This document shows positions 1-8,454 of a stretch of DNA of 36,688 nt, in pieces. Made by a program: the position numbers and the translations under genes. The DNA lies in NCBI RefSeq assembly GCF_011038845.1, contig NZ_JAAKDW010000018.1, positions 1 to 36,688 of the forward strand. The letters are read 5' to 3'. Under the pieces are notes generated by a model that saw only the letters and a list, made by a program, of their open reading frames with translations, ran no database searches and was not told where the DNA came from. The first letter of the stretch is position 1. Every line of letters starts with the position of its first letter. The stretch comes from Enterococcus sp. ZJ1622. GTDB lineage: Bacteria; Bacillota; Bacilli; Lactobacillales; Enterococcaceae.

Positions 1-125
1 TGGGCAAAAGTGGCAAAGGCAATATGGCTTGAACATGAAATGAGAGAGCCAGCGTCTTTAGGCGCTGGCCGGTGTTAAGGGCTTATAGCCCTGGTGCAAA
101 CCACCCTTTTGAAGGGTGGTTATGA
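1..125 (+). mobile_element. Probable right end of an IS200/IS605-type (TnpB) element, partial
   Basis: Three hairpins follow one another: GCCAGCG/CGCTGGC (48-54 with 63-69), GGGCT/AGCCC (79-83 with 87-91) and ACCACCCTT/AAGGGTGGT (100-108 with 112-120, 3-nt loop). A terminal hairpin of this kind preceded by small stems is typical of the right end of IS200/IS605 elements, where it also forms the 3' part of the TnpB guide (omega) RNA. An open frame from the window edge to a stop at 76-78 could be the C-terminus of TnpB, but no zinc finger or catalytic motif is visible in the few codons present. The left part lies outside the window. The family assignment is from pattern memory. An ordinary structured 3' UTR is the alternative. 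Confidence 0.45.
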
Positions 126-212
126 TTATTTTAATAAAAAATATCTAATTACAAAAAAATACAGATTTATTTTGCGTATATATATTTAAACAAAGAAAGG
201 TGTGTGAACGAT

Positions 213-443
213 ATGGAGACAGAACTGGAAAGAAAGAGAAGAAAGCAGCAGAAAAAAGCAGAGATGCAACGGCTGTGTCGGTTGCTAGATATTAAAGACT
301 GGCATCAAAACGAAAAAATCGCGCAGGAAGTGCGAGCAATCATCCAAAAAGAGAAACAGGTGAAAGGCGAAACTGAAAAAGAAAGACCAACACAGAATAA
401 AGAACAAAAAAGCAGGAAAAACAAGAACAAAACGACAGAATAG
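213..443 (+). CDS. Small highly charged hypothetical protein (76 aa)
   Basis: Not a recognised family. The protein is almost entirely Lys, Glu, Gln and Arg with one short less polar stretch near residues 21-30 (RLCRLLDIKDW), so it is probably helical or coiled coil and soluble; no signal peptide or membrane segment is visible. AAAGGTG at 196-202 lies 10 nt before the ATG at 213; a GTG at 204 would sit too close to that site. It lies between the putative IS end and a convergent terminator. Lysine-rich low-complexity ORFs in AT-rich DNA can arise by chance, so this is a tentative gene. Confidence 0.45.
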   Translation: METELERKRRKQQKKAEMQRLCRLLDIKDWHQNEKIAQEVRAIIQKEKQVKGETEKERPTQNKEQKSRKNKNKTTE

Positions 444-477
444 AAAAATAAAAGCGCTTAATTGATGAAGCAAAAAA

Positions 478-516
478 ATAAACGACCAGTGGATACAGAA
501 AACGCTGGTCGTTTAT
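478..516 (-). terminator. Rho-independent terminator of the DUF1827 gene
   Basis: A 12-bp perfect stem (478-489 with 505-516, ATAAACGACCAG/CTGGTCGTTTAT) has a 15-nt loop. On the minus strand it is followed by a run of T, which fits the end of the minus-strand gene that stops at 536. It could also stop read-through from the plus-strand ORF ending at 443, but the plus-strand T tract is poor. Confidence 0.8.
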
Positions 517-535
517 CTATTCTGGATTAAATGTT

Positions 536-856
536 TCACATCGCCACTTCAGCTTTCGTATTATGCTTCGGTATAGAGATTTCAACTAAGCCGGCTAATT
601 CGATAATTTTGATTTCATCTTCGTGGTAATCTGCGTCATGGATTTTATTTAGAAAATAGTTTTTGATTTCTTCGATTTCTTGTGGTCGGACATTGCGGTT
701 TTCATTGATCAGCAAGATTTCGTTATGTTCAGGAGCTTCTGTGTAGACGACTGTCGTATTTCCTGCTGTATAGACTTTGACCATATGCGCATCTGTATTT
801 TCAAGCTGGTTCAATACTAAACGTGAATGACTATTCGTTACATTGACTAATTTCAT
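536..856 (-). CDS. DUF1827 family protein
   Basis: A 106-aa soluble protein beginning MKLVNVTNSHSRLVLNQLEN, recognised as the DUF1827 family found in Lactobacillales. No biochemical role is established. The sequence alternates strands and helices, with no catalytic signature, signal peptide or membrane helix. The ATG at 856 is preceded by GAGGTG with 6-nt spacing; a GTG nine bases upstream overlaps that ribosome site and is unlikely to be used. The gene is monocistronic, in the same orientation as clpE, and ends at a clear hairpin terminator. Confidence 0.8.
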   Translation of the reverse strand: MKLVNVTNSHSRLVLNQLENTDAHMVKVYTAGNTTVVYTEAPEHNEILLINENRNVRPQEIEEIKNYFLNKIHDADYHEDEIKIIELAGLVEISIPKHNTKAEVAM

Positions 857-1052
857 GGCGCTCACCTCATTTATGTAAAATTGATATAACTTAACTCAAT
901 TATAATTTCTTTTTAATAAAATGAACAGTATTTTGACTTTTTGGAAAGAAACAGGTTGTGAGCCTGCCGTTTAACTCTGAGGCAGAAGGAACAGTTTCAA
1001 AAACAGCTTCCCATATTTTACAAAATCGTGCCTTATTGCCGATAGGCTGTCT

Positions 1053-1091
1053 CTGGAACACCATTTATTCGAAAAAAGGAGCTGGGACAAG
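1053..1091 (+). repeat. Dispersed CTGGAACACCRTTTATTCG repeat, copy 1
   Basis: This 39-bp segment matches 34828-34866 at 31 of 39 positions, with CTGGAACACC, TTTATTCG and TGGGA conserved. Here the right half forms one arm of the clpE terminator. The copy near 34828 sits beside a transposase remnant, so the repeat may derive from an insertion sequence end or may be a mobile terminator cassette. Confidence 0.6.
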
Positions 1092-1109
1092 TATCTTGTC
1101 ACAGCTCCT
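1071..1109 (-). terminator. clpE terminator
   Basis: AGGAGCTGGGACAAG (1077-1091) pairs with CTTGTCACAGCTCCT (1095-1109) except for one position, with a 3-nt loop. On the minus strand, the direction of clpE, it is followed by TTTTTT-rich sequence. It lies 25 nt past the clpE stop. Confidence 0.85.
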
Positions 1110-1133
1110 CGATTTTTGTTGAATCGATCTCAG

Positions 1134-3368
1134 TTATTCAGCAGGTTCGCTAGTTCCTTCTTTTGCCAAGCGTTCTGGTTTAGAAGTGATGATGATTTTG
1201 CCTTCTTTGTCCAATTTTGCTTTCAGGTCATGGATAGAAGGATGGTCAAGATAGAATTCTGCGATTCCGTCTTCGATCTGTTCTTGGATAGTCCGTCGAA
1301 GTGGGCGTGCACCCATCGATGGATCATAACCAAGATCAACTAATTTTTCTTTGACGTTTGTCGGTACTTCGATATGCAACTGCTGTGCAGCTAGCATCTC
1401 GTTGACATCATCTAGCATCAAAGTAACGATAGTCATCAGATTTTCTTTCGATAATGCACTGAATTCGATGATCCCGTCAAAACGGTTTAGGAATTCTGGT
1501 GTGAAGTAGTTGTTCAACTGATTCAATACAGACCGGGTAACTCCTTCACGAGCAGCGCCGAATCCGACATTTGCTTCCACTTTACCTGTACCAGCATTAC
1601 TTGTCATGATGATGATCGTATCTTTGAAGCTGACTGTTCGACCTTGTGCGTCTGTCAACCGGCCATCATCTAGAATTTGCAAGAACATATGCAAAACATC
1701 TGGATGAGCTTTTTCGACCTCATCTAACAAAATCAAGCTGTAAGGATTACGGCGGACTTTTTCAGTCAGTTGACCAGCTTCTTCATAACCTACATAGCCT
1801 GGAGGAGAACCGATCAATTTCGACACACTGTGTTTTTCCATATATTCAGACATATCGAAACGAATCATGGAATCTTCTGAACCAAATAGTTCGAATGCTA
1901 ATTGTTTGGCTAACTCAGTTTTTCCGACACCGGTTGGACCGACGAATAAGAAAGAACCGATTGGACGATTCTTTTTGTTCAGACCGACACGGTTACGACG
2001 GATCGCTTTTGCGACACGATCCACTGCATTGTCTTGTCCGATGACATGAGCTTTCAAGTCGTTTGCCAGATTCTTCAATTGTGTTTGTTCTTTTTCTTTC
2101 AATTCGCCAACTGGGATACCTGTTCGTTGTTCGACGATTGTTTCCATGTCTTTTTCTGTGATGACAGGTGTTTCTTCATCCGTCAATTGACGTTCTTTCA
2201 TTTTTTGAAGTTTATTGATCTGGTCGCGGTAGTACGCAGCTTTTTCAAAATCTTCTTCTTTTGAAGCTTGCATTTTCTGTTCTTCTGCTTCTTGCAGTTT
2301 CTTATCGATCGTTTTTGGATCGACGATCTGGATCGTCAAGTTTTTCTTCGAGCCAGTTTCATCCAACAAGTCGATCGCCTTGTCAGGTAAGAATCGATCT
2401 TGGACATAACGATTGGACAAGATCGCAGCAGCTTCGATCGCTTCATCTGTATATTTCACATGATGATAATCTTCATAACGTTTTTGCAGTCCTTTTAAGA
2501 TACTGATAGTTTCTTCAACAGTAGGTTCATCCACTCGGACAGGCTGCATCCGGCGTTCCAAAGCTGCATCTTTTTCGATGATCCGATATTCATTCAGGGT
2601 CGTTGCTCCGACCATTTGCAACTCGCCACGAGCTAAAGCTGGTTTCAGGATATTCCCAGCATCCATGTTTCCATCTCCAGCAGAGCCAGCACCTACGATT
2701 TCATGCACTTCATCAATGAACAAGATGACATTTTCCGCTTGTCTGATTTCTTCGATCAGTTTTTGCATGCGTTCTTCAAATTGTCCACGGATACCTGTTC
2801 CTTGAACTAAAGAAACGACATCCAGACGAATGACTTCTTTATCCATTAATTTTTGCGGTACGTCGCCATCCACGATTTTTTGTGCAAGACCTTCGACGAC
2901 GGCCGTTTTACCGACACCTGGTTCACCAATCAGTACTGGGTTGTTTTTTGTTCGGCGATTCAAGATCTCGATAACACGTTTGATCTCATCATCACGTCCG
3001 ATGACTGGATCGATATCGCCTTGACGTGCTTGTTCGGTGATGTTGATTCCATATTCACCTAAGAGTCCTTCGGTGTTGCCTTGAGGCGGTTGACCGCCAT
3101 TAAAATTATTTCCTCCGCCGAATTGAGTAGGCGGTGTTTGATCATAATTTCCTTGCTGCTGCATTTGGCGAGACATGGAACGAAACAGATCGTCTAAGCT
3201 GCCAAAGCCGAAAGGATCATTTTGGGCCATATTGGTCAGACCTCCATTTTGCTGATTTTTGATTTTTTGATAGCAGCTCTGACAATAGTCAAGTTGCGTA
3301 CGCTGTCCATTGACAGTGGCATACAAGTGAATTGTTGCTTCATTTTTGCCGCAGTTTTGACAAAGCAT
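1134..3368 (-). CDS. clpE: ATP-dependent Clp protease ATP-binding subunit ClpE
   Basis: Hsp100/AAA+ unfoldase that remodels or feeds misfolded proteins to ClpP in the cytosol during stress. An N-terminal zinc finger (Cys3, Cys6, Cys29, Cys32), characteristic of ClpE, is followed by a Gly/Gln/Asn-rich linker, AAA domain 1 with Walker [10 protein letters not shown] near residue 150, a UVR-like coiled segment ([13 protein letters not shown]) near 370, AAA domain 2 with GPTGVGKTE near 480, and the ClpB D2 small domain. At 744 aa the length is normal. The ATG at 3368 is chosen because the zinc finger starts right after it; a GTG seven codons upstream lacks a ribosome site. A CtsR operator overlaps the promoter region, so heat and protein-stress control is likely. 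Confidence 0.97.
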   Translation of the reverse strand: MLCQNCGKNEATIHLYATVNGQRTQLDYCQSCYQKIKNQQNGGLTNMAQNDPFGFGSLDDLFRSMSRQMQQQGNYDQTPPTQFGGGNNFNGGQPPQGNTEGLLGEYGINITEQARQGDIDPVIGRDDEIKRVIEILNRRTKNNPVLIGEPGVGKTAVVEGLAQKIVDGDVPQKLMDKEVIRLDVVSLVQGTGIRGQFEERMQKLIEEIRQAENVILFIDEVHEIVGAGSAGDGNMDAGNILKPALARGELQMVGATTLNEYRIIEKDAALERRMQPVRVDEPTVEETISILKGLQKRYEDYHHVKYTDEAIEAAAILSNRYVQDRFLPDKAIDLLDETGSKKNLTIQIVDPKTIDKKLQEAEEQKMQASKEEDFEKAAYYRDQINKLQKMKERQLTDEETPVITEKDMETIVEQRTGIPVGELKEKEQTQLKNLANDLKAHVIGQDNAVDRVAKAIRRNRVGLNKKNRPIGSFLFVGPTGVGKTELAKQLAFELFGSEDSMIRFDMSEYMEKHSVSKLIGSPPGYVGYEEAGQLTEKVRRNPYSLILLDEVEKAHPDVLHMFLQILDDGRLTDAQGRTVSFKDTIIIMTSNAGTGKVEANVGFGAAREGVTRSVLNQLNNYFTPEFLNRFDGIIEFSALSKENLMTIVTLMLDDVNEMLAAQQLHIEVPTNVKEKLVDLGYDPSMGARPLRRTIQEQIEDGIAEFYLDHPSIHDLKAKLDKEGKIIITSKPERLAKEGTSEPAE

Positions 3369-3489
3369 GAATGATTCACGTCCTTTCACAAAAATGGGTA
3401 CATCTTCATTTTACAACTCGTTTTTCATGAGGTAAAAGAATAACCCTTGATTTTAAGGGATTTAAGAGGCGGAAAAGGTAAAAGATTCG

Positions 3490-3506
3490 ATTGACCATTC
3501 CTGACC
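3490..3506 (-). promoter_or_regulatory. CtsR operator of clpE
   Basis: On the minus strand this reads GGTCAGGAATGGTCAAT, two direct GGTCA heptads with a 3-nt spacer, matching the established CtsR box (RGTCAAANANRGTCAAA) with two changes in the first heptad and one in the second. It lies just downstream of the TATAAT at 3517-3522, where repressor would block the start of transcription. Confidence 0.85.
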
Positions 3507-3516
3507 TTTGATTCTA

Positions 3517-3544
3517 ATTATACTGAATTTTTTGCAAGACGCAA
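3517..3544 (-). promoter_or_regulatory. clpE promoter
   Basis: On the minus strand: -35 TTGCGT (3544-3539), 16-nt spacer, perfect -10 TATAAT (3522-3517), followed at once by the CtsR box. The weak -35 is the only doubtful part. Confidence 0.7.
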
Positions 3545-3580
3545 GTAATTGATTTGAGTACTTGACTAGTTAAACTGAGA

Positions 3581-3686
3581 TTTTTCAGATCTGATATTTT
3601 TATAAAAAGAGAAAAAGTGTTCACGGGACGAATAAAAATAGCTTTCTTACTATATAAATAACTAAAATATCAGATCGCCTGAAAAA
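3581..3686. repeat. Long interrupted inverted repeat upstream of ptsH
   Basis: The 20-bp arm at 3581-3600 (TTTTTCAGATCTGATATTTT) is the exact reverse complement of 3664-3686 apart from a 3-nt insertion (GCC, 3677-3679) in the second arm. The arms enclose 63 AT-rich bases with no ORF. It belongs to the divergent clpE/ptsH region. Its role is unknown: cruciform, protein site or miniature element remnant are all possible. The remainder of 3545-3810 shows no gene. Confidence 0.65.
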
Positions 3687-3810
3687 AGCGGAATGAGTAC
3701 ATTCGTTATAAAAACTATAGAAAAGAAAGGGAAAGCAACAAAAATAAATTGTACACTTTTAACTGAATTTGATTGAAAACTGTTGTATCTCACTAGAAAA
3801 AATGGTAATC

Positions 3811-3839
3811 TTTACAGATGAAAGGGTGACACTTATTAG
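3811..3839 (+). promoter_or_regulatory. Candidate ptsHI promoter
   Basis: TTTACA (3811-3816), a 17-nt spacer and TATTAG (3834-3839) predict a start near 3846 and a leader of about 65 nt before ptsH. No clear catabolite (cre) site was found nearby. Confidence 0.55.
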
Positions 3840-3909
3840 GATTCTCTGAATTACTAAAAAAGAAAACCCTCACATAAAAACAACACTCACTTAAAGGAGA
3901 CCGATTAAT

Positions 3910-4176
3910 ATGGAAAAGAAAGAATTTCACGTAGTAGCAGAAACTGGGATCCACGCACGTCCAGCTACATTATTAGTACAAACAGCAAGCAAATTTAACT
4001 CTGATGTAAACTTAGAGTATAAAGGTAAATCAGTAAACTTGAAATCTATCATGGGCGTTATGTCTTTAGGTGTAGGCCAAGGTTCTGATGTTACTATTAC
4101 TGCAGAAGGTGCTGACGAAGCTGACGCAATGGCTGCTATCGTAGAAACAATGAAGAAAGAAGGCTTATCTGAATAA
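3910..4176 (+). CDS. ptsH: Phosphocarrier protein HPr
   Basis: Small cytosolic PTS phosphocarrier. It takes phosphate from enzyme I on His15 (in GIHARPAT) and passes it to sugar-specific EIIA proteins. Ser46 (LKSIMGVM) is the HPr kinase/phosphatase site; HPr-Ser-P is the CcpA co-repressor in Firmicutes. The 88-aa length is normal, and both regulatory residues are intact. AAAGGAG ends 9 nt before the ATG. The stop overlaps the ptsI start in TAATG, so the two are translationally coupled. The strong ribosome site fits the high abundance of HPr. Confidence 0.98.
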   Translation: MEKKEFHVVAETGIHARPATLLVQTASKFNSDVNLEYKGKSVNLKSIMGVMSLGVGQGSDVTITAEGADEADAMAAIVETMKKEGLSE

Positions 4177-5903
4177 TGGTTGAAATGCTAAAAGGGATTG
4201 CCGCTAGCGACGGCGTGGCCGTTGCAAAAGCTTACCTGCTAGTTCAACCGGATTTAACATTCAGTAAGACAACAGTAGAAGACACTTCAGCTGAAGAAGC
4301 ACGTTTAGACGATGCGTTGGCGAAATCTACTGAAGAATTGCAGCAAATTCGTGAAAAAGCAGCGCAAAGCTTAGGTGAAGCAGAAGCGCAAGTATTTGAC
4401 GCACATCTAATGGTTCTTTCAGACCCTGAAATGGTAGGGCAGATTAAACAAAATATCAAAGACAACAGCGTAAACGCTGAATCAGCACTAAAAGAAGTAA
4501 CCGATATGTATATCGGCATGTTCGAAGCAATGGAAGACAATGCTTACATGCAAGAACGTGCTGCAGATATCCGTGACGTTGCAAAACGTATCCTAGCACA
4601 TCTATTAGGTGTTACTTTGCCAAATCCTTCAATGATCAACGAAGAAGTGGTCGTTGTCGCACACGATTTGACACCAAGTGATACAGCACAGCTAGACCGC
4701 AACTTTGTAAAAGCGTTTGTAACTGATATCGGCGGACGTACTTCTCACTCTGCGATCATGGCACGTTCTCTAGAAATCCCTGCGATTGTTGGGACGAAAG
4801 AAATCACTGCTAAAGTCAAAGAAGGCGATATTCTCGCTGTCAATGGGATCGAAGGCGATGTGATCATCGACCCTACAGACGAGCAGAAAGCTTCATTTGA
4901 AAAAGCAGGAGCAGAATATGCTGCGCAAAAAGCAGAATGGGAAAAATTGAAGAATGCTGAAACAGTGACAGCAGACGGCAAACATTTTGAGTTGGCAGCA
5001 AACATCGGTACACCAAAAGACTTAGTTGGCGTACACAATAACGGTGGGGAAGCAGTCGGCTTGTATCGTACAGAATTCCTTTATATGGATTCACCAGACT
5101 TCCCGACAGAAGACGATCAGTACGAAGCATACAAAGCCGTATTGGAAGGCATGGAAGGTAAACCAGTCGTTGTTCGTACAATGGACATCGGTGGAGACAA
5201 AGAATTGCCTTACTTGCAATTGCCACACGAAATGAATCCGTTCTTAGGCTATCGTGCATTGCGTATCAGTTTATCTGAGCAAGGAGACGAAATGTTCCGT
5301 ACACAAATGCGTGCGTTGCTTCGTGCTTCTGTTCATGGAAACTTGCGCATCATGTTCCCAATGGTTGCTACGATCAAAGAATTCCGTGCAGCAAAACAAA
5401 TCTTTGAAGAAGAAAAACAAAAATTGGTCAGTGAAGGCGTGGAAGTATCTGATACGATCCAAGTCGGTATCATGATCGAGATCCCAGCAGCAGCTGTCTT
5501 AGCAGATAAGTTTGCGAAGGAAGTTGACTTCTTCTCAGTAGGTACGAATGACTTGATCCAATACACAATGGCAGCTGACCGGATGAACGAACGTGTATCA
5601 TACTTGTACCAACCTTATAACCCATCTATCTTGCGTTTGATCAAAAACGTGATCGATGCAGCACATGCTGAAGGTAAATGGGCTGGTATGTGTGGAGAAA
5701 TGGCTGGCGATCAAACAGCTGTTCCTTTACTAGTCGGTATGGGATTAGATGAGTTCTCAATGAGTGCGACATCTATTCTGAAAACACGTAGTTTGATGAA
5801 ACGTTTAGACACAGCTAAAATGGCAGAACTTGCAGATCGCGCGTTGAAAGAATGCGATACAATGGAAGAAGTCGTTGAGCTTGTCAATGAATACGTAAAA
5901 TAG
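4176..5903 (+). CDS. ptsI: PTS enzyme I, phosphoenolpyruvate-protein phosphotransferase
   Basis: Starts the sugar PTS by autophosphorylating from PEP and phosphorylating HPr. The N-terminal HPr-binding/His domain carries [13 protein letters not shown] with active His191. The C-terminal PEP-binding TIM barrel includes the metal/PEP segment IMIEIPAA and Cys506 in GMCGEMAGD. At 575 aa it is full length. Its ATG shares one base with the ptsH stop. A strong terminator follows, so ptsHI forms a two-gene unit. Confidence 0.98.
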   Translation: MVEMLKGIAASDGVAVAKAYLLVQPDLTFSKTTVEDTSAEEARLDDALAKSTEELQQIREKAAQSLGEAEAQVFDAHLMVLSDPEMVGQIKQNIKDNSVNAESALKEVTDMYIGMFEAMEDNAYMQERAADIRDVAKRILAHLLGVTLPNPSMINEEVVVVAHDLTPSDTAQLDRNFVKAFVTDIGGRTSHSAIMARSLEIPAIVGTKEITAKVKEGDILAVNGIEGDVIIDPTDEQKASFEKAGAEYAAQKAEWEKLKNAETVTADGKHFELAANIGTPKDLVGVHNNGGEAVGLYRTEFLYMDSPDFPTEDDQYEAYKAVLEGMEGKPVVVRTMDIGGDKELPYLQLPHEMNPFLGYRALRISLSEQGDEMFRTQMRALLRASVHGNLRIMFPMVATIKEFRAAKQIFEEEKQKLVSEGVEVSDTIQVGIMIEIPAAAVLADKFAKEVDFFSVGTNDLIQYTMAADRMNERVSYLYQPYNPSILRLIKNVIDAAHAEGKWAGMCGEMAGDQTAVPLLVGMGLDEFSMSATSILKTRSLMKRLDTAKMAELADRALKECDTMEEVVELVNEYVK

Positions 5904-5912
5904 AACGAACAT

Positions 5913-5960
5913 AAAACCGATACGACTATTCGATTAGCCGTATCGGTTTTTTTATTTTTT
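5913..5960 (+). terminator. ptsHI terminator
   Basis: AAAACCGATACG (5913-5924) pairs perfectly with CGTATCGGTTTT (5939-5950), 14-nt loop, followed by a long T-rich tract. It lies 10 nt after the ptsI stop. Confidence 0.92.
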
Positions 5961-6021
5961 TAATAAATAGAGAAATAAAGCGCTCCCTTTGTTCGGATTT
6001 AGAAAAAAATAGGGCTTAAGT

Positions 6022-6052
6022 TTGAGTGACAGCTCCATCGCTATGTTATACT
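6022..6052 (+). promoter_or_regulatory. Candidate bgsAB promoter
   Basis: TTGAGT (6022-6027) and TATACT (6047-6052) are spaced by 19 nt, which is long; GTTATA at 6045 would give 17. The site sits after the ptsI terminator and just before the gene, so some promoter is expected here. Confidence 0.4.
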
Positions 6053-6075
6053 ATAGGGGTGAAGGGGGACGTAGG

Positions 6076-7125
6076 GTGAAGGTATTATTATATTTTGAAA
6101 GCGAGAAAATACTTGCGAAATCCGGAATCGGGCGTGCGCTCGATCATCAGAAACGCGCGCTTAAAGAGGTAGGTATTCCCTATACATTAGATAATAAAGA
6201 AGACTTTGATATCCTGCACATCAATACATATGGTATCAATAGTCATGCTATGGTCAATAAAGCAAAAAAAGAAGGAAAGAAAGTCGTGTATCATGCACAT
6301 TCGACCGAAGAAGACTTTCGAAATTCATTTATTGGTTCCAATCAGTTGGCACCGATCGTCAAAAAATATTTAGTGGGCTTATATCAAAAAGCAGACTATC
6401 TGATCACGCCCACACCTTATTCGAAAACACTGCTGGAAAGCTATGGGATAGATGTGCCAATCCAATCGATTTCAAATGGGATCGATTTGGCTAAATATCA
6501 GCCTGATCCAGAAAAAGAGCGCAAATTCAGGGAGTATTTCAAATTTTCACCTGACCAGAAAGTGATCATTTGTGTCGGATTGTTCTTTGCACGAAAAGGG
6601 ATCATCGATTTTGTCAAGATTGCTGAACAAATGCCGGAATACACTTTTATCTGGTTCGGACATGTGCCAATGTATTCGATTCCTCGTCATATTCGAAAAA
6701 TCGTGAAAGAAGATCACCCGGACAACGTATTGTTCCCAGGGTATATTCGTGGAGAGATCATCGAAGGTGCCTATTCCGGAGCAGATTTATTCTTTTTCCC
6801 ATCCTATGAGGAAACAGAAGGCATCGTAGTTTTGGAGGCATTGGCAAGTAGACAAAATGTTCTGGTACGTGATATCCCAGTTTATGCGGGATGGCTAGAA
6901 AATAAAAAGAATTGTTACATGGGAAAAACAAACGAAGAATTTATTCAACTGATCCACCAGATCATCCAAGAAGAAGTACCGAATCTAACAGAAGCCGGTT
7001 ATGCCACTGCTCAGGACCGTAGTATCAAAAAAATCGGAGAAGAGCTCCGGCAAGTATACGAAGAAGTCATGGGTGAAGAGCAAGCTTCTAGTAAATTGAA
7101 CAACATTAAGGAAATAAAAAGGTAG
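6076..7125 (+). CDS. bgsA: Glycosyltransferase family 4, probable glucosyl-diacylglycerol glucosyltransferase BgsA
   Basis: GT4-type, GT-B fold enzyme of 349 aa. In enterococci BgsA adds the second glucose to monoglucosyl-diacylglycerol, giving diglucosyl-diacylglycerol, the lipoteichoic acid anchor, at the cytoplasmic face of the membrane. Visible signs are the N-terminal HAHSTEEDFRNSF region, the linker SISNGIDLAKY and the C-terminal sugar-nucleotide motif YEETEGIVVLEALASRQN. The GTG at 6076 is chosen because AAGGGGGA lies 6 nt upstream and the protein then starts (M)KVLLYFES; upstream in-frame starts lack a ribosome site. The partner gene follows 17 nt downstream. The assignment rests on the pairing and the position beside the fab operon, as in E. 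faecalis. Confidence 0.85.
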   Translation: MKVLLYFESEKILAKSGIGRALDHQKRALKEVGIPYTLDNKEDFDILHINTYGINSHAMVNKAKKEGKKVVYHAHSTEEDFRNSFIGSNQLAPIVKKYLVGLYQKADYLITPTPYSKTLLESYGIDVPIQSISNGIDLAKYQPDPEKERKFREYFKFSPDQKVIICVGLFFARKGIIDFVKIAEQMPEYTFIWFGHVPMYSIPRHIRKIVKEDHPDNVLFPGYIRGEIIEGAYSGADLFFFPSYEETEGIVVLEALASRQNVLVRDIPVYAGWLENKKNCYMGKTNEEFIQLIHQIIQEEVPNLTEAGYATAQDRSIKKIGEELRQVYEEVMGEEQASSKLNNIKEIKR

Positions 7126-7142
7126 TCTGGAGGCGAAAAAAC

Positions 7143-8366
7143 ATGAAGATCGGCTTTTTTACCGATACCTATTTTCCGCAGGTAAGCGGAGTGGCCACGT
7201 CCATCAAGACATTGAAGGAAGAACTGGAAAAAAATGGACATGAAGTATATATTTTTACAACGACTGACCCGAATGCGGACAAAATGGAAAAAGATGTCAT
7301 TCGTATGCCAAGTGTACCGTTTATTTCATTCAAAGACCGCAGAGTAGTTGTTAGAGGAATGTGGTACGCTTATTTAGTTGCGAAAGAACTGGAATTGGAT
7401 CTGATCCATACCCATACAGAATTCGGTGCAGGGATACTCGGGAAAATGGTTGCCAAGAAATTGAAAGTACCATTGATCCATACATATCACACAATGTATG
7501 AAGACTACCTGCATTATATCGGCAAGGGAAAAGTCATCCGGCAATCGCATGTCAAATATTTGTCACGATTGTTTGCGAACCATACAACGGGTGTCGTGTG
7601 CCCAAGTGAACGAGTGATCGACACTTTGCGTGGATATGGAGTCGTAGCTCCTTTGCGAGTGATTCCGACTGGTATCGATATCGAAAAATTCAAACGATCA
7701 GACATCACCAAACAGGAGATCAGTGCATTGAGACGGTCATTGCATATCAAGGAAGATCAAATCATGATCCTTTCGCTGAGCAGGATCTCTTATGAAAAAA
7801 ATATTCAGGCACTGATCCAAGGATTTCCGCAGATTCTTGCGGCCTATCCGAATGCACGGCTGGTCATAGTCGGCAAAGGTCCTTATCTGGATGAATTGAA
7901 AGATCTGATCGCAGAGCTCGAATTAGAAGATGTAGTGCAGTTTACCGGTGAAGTAGACAATAATGACGTCGCGCTATATTACAAAGCAGCCGATTATTTT
8001 GTCAGTGCTTCAACTTCAGAAACACAAGGACTTACGTACACAGAAGCAATGGCAGCAGGAACACCTTGCGTGGTAGAAGGAAATGCTTATTTGAACCGTT
8101 TGTTCGACCATCCTTCATTAGGAAAAACATTTGAAACGGACGAAGACTTTGCACCAGCACTTATTGATTATATCGCCAGCAAAGTGCCTCATGATCCGAA
8201 GGTGTTGGAAAACAAGCTATATGATATCTCTTCAACTCATTTTGGTGAAGCGATGATCGAATTTTATCAGGATATGGTGGTTTATCATGAACAAGAGCTG
8301 CGAAGAAAAGAAGAAGAAGACTCGATCGAACGGATCAAGATCAAATTAAATTCATTTAAACGATAA
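7143..8366 (+). CDS. bgsB: 1,2-diacylglycerol 3-glucosyltransferase BgsB
   Basis: GT4 enzyme, 407 aa, expected to transfer glucose from UDP-glucose to diacylglycerol, the first step of glucolipid synthesis. The N-terminus KIGFFTDTYFPQVSGVATSI is the typical donor-loop start of this family; further motifs are THTEFGAGILGK, IPTGIDIEKF, SLSRISYEKN and the EX7E-type STSETQGLTYTEAMAAGTPCV. A basic, acidic C-terminal tail (ELRRKEEEDSIERIKIKL) suits membrane association. AGGCGAA precedes the ATG. It is co-transcribed with bgsA and ends at a strong terminator. Confidence 0.9.
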   Translation: MKIGFFTDTYFPQVSGVATSIKTLKEELEKNGHEVYIFTTTDPNADKMEKDVIRMPSVPFISFKDRRVVVRGMWYAYLVAKELELDLIHTHTEFGAGILGKMVAKKLKVPLIHTYHTMYEDYLHYIGKGKVIRQSHVKYLSRLFANHTTGVVCPSERVIDTLRGYGVVAPLRVIPTGIDIEKFKRSDITKQEISALRRSLHIKEDQIMILSLSRISYEKNIQALIQGFPQILAAYPNARLVIVGKGPYLDELKDLIAELELEDVVQFTGEVDNNDVALYYKAADYFVSASTSETQGLTYTEAMAAGTPCVVEGNAYLNRLFDHPSLGKTFETDEDFAPALIDYIASKVPHDPKVLENKLYDISSTHFGEAMIEFYQDMVVYHEQELRRKEEEDSIERIKIKLNSFKR

Positions 8367-8386
8367 AAATCAGACATTTATTCTAA

Positions 8387-8440
8387 AAAAATCTTTGTTT
8401 CTAGCGTATACTAGCATAGAAGCAAGGATTTTTATTTTTT
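8387..8440 (+). terminator. bgsAB terminator abutting the next gene's ribosome site
   Basis: A 17-bp stem, uninterrupted if two G-U pairs are allowed (8387-8403 with 8417-8433), has a 13-nt loop and is followed by TTTTTATTTTTT. The AGGAGG of the next gene starts at 8441, with no gap. The loop contains TATACT (8407-8412), which could be the -10 of the downstream gene, though no good -35 is visible. Confidence 0.85.
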
Positions 8441-8454
8441 AGGAGGTAAAAGAA

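Larger units (their letters stand above)
857..1133. other. Intergenic region between clpE and the DUF1827 gene
   Basis: It holds the AT-rich upstream region of the DUF1827 gene (about 857-930), a stretch with no gene or clear signal (930-1050), one copy of a dispersed CTGGAACACC repeat (1053-1091) and the clpE terminator. No small ORF with a credible ribosome site was seen. Confidence 0.6.

Noticed and set aside
449-462. cre-like palindrome TAAAAGCGCTTAAT
   Set aside because: It misses conserved cre positions and lies after, not before, an ORF.
1116-3062. Several plus-strand ORFs of 60-132 codons opposite clpE
   Set aside because: They are antisense shadows of a highly conserved gene and have no ribosome sites.
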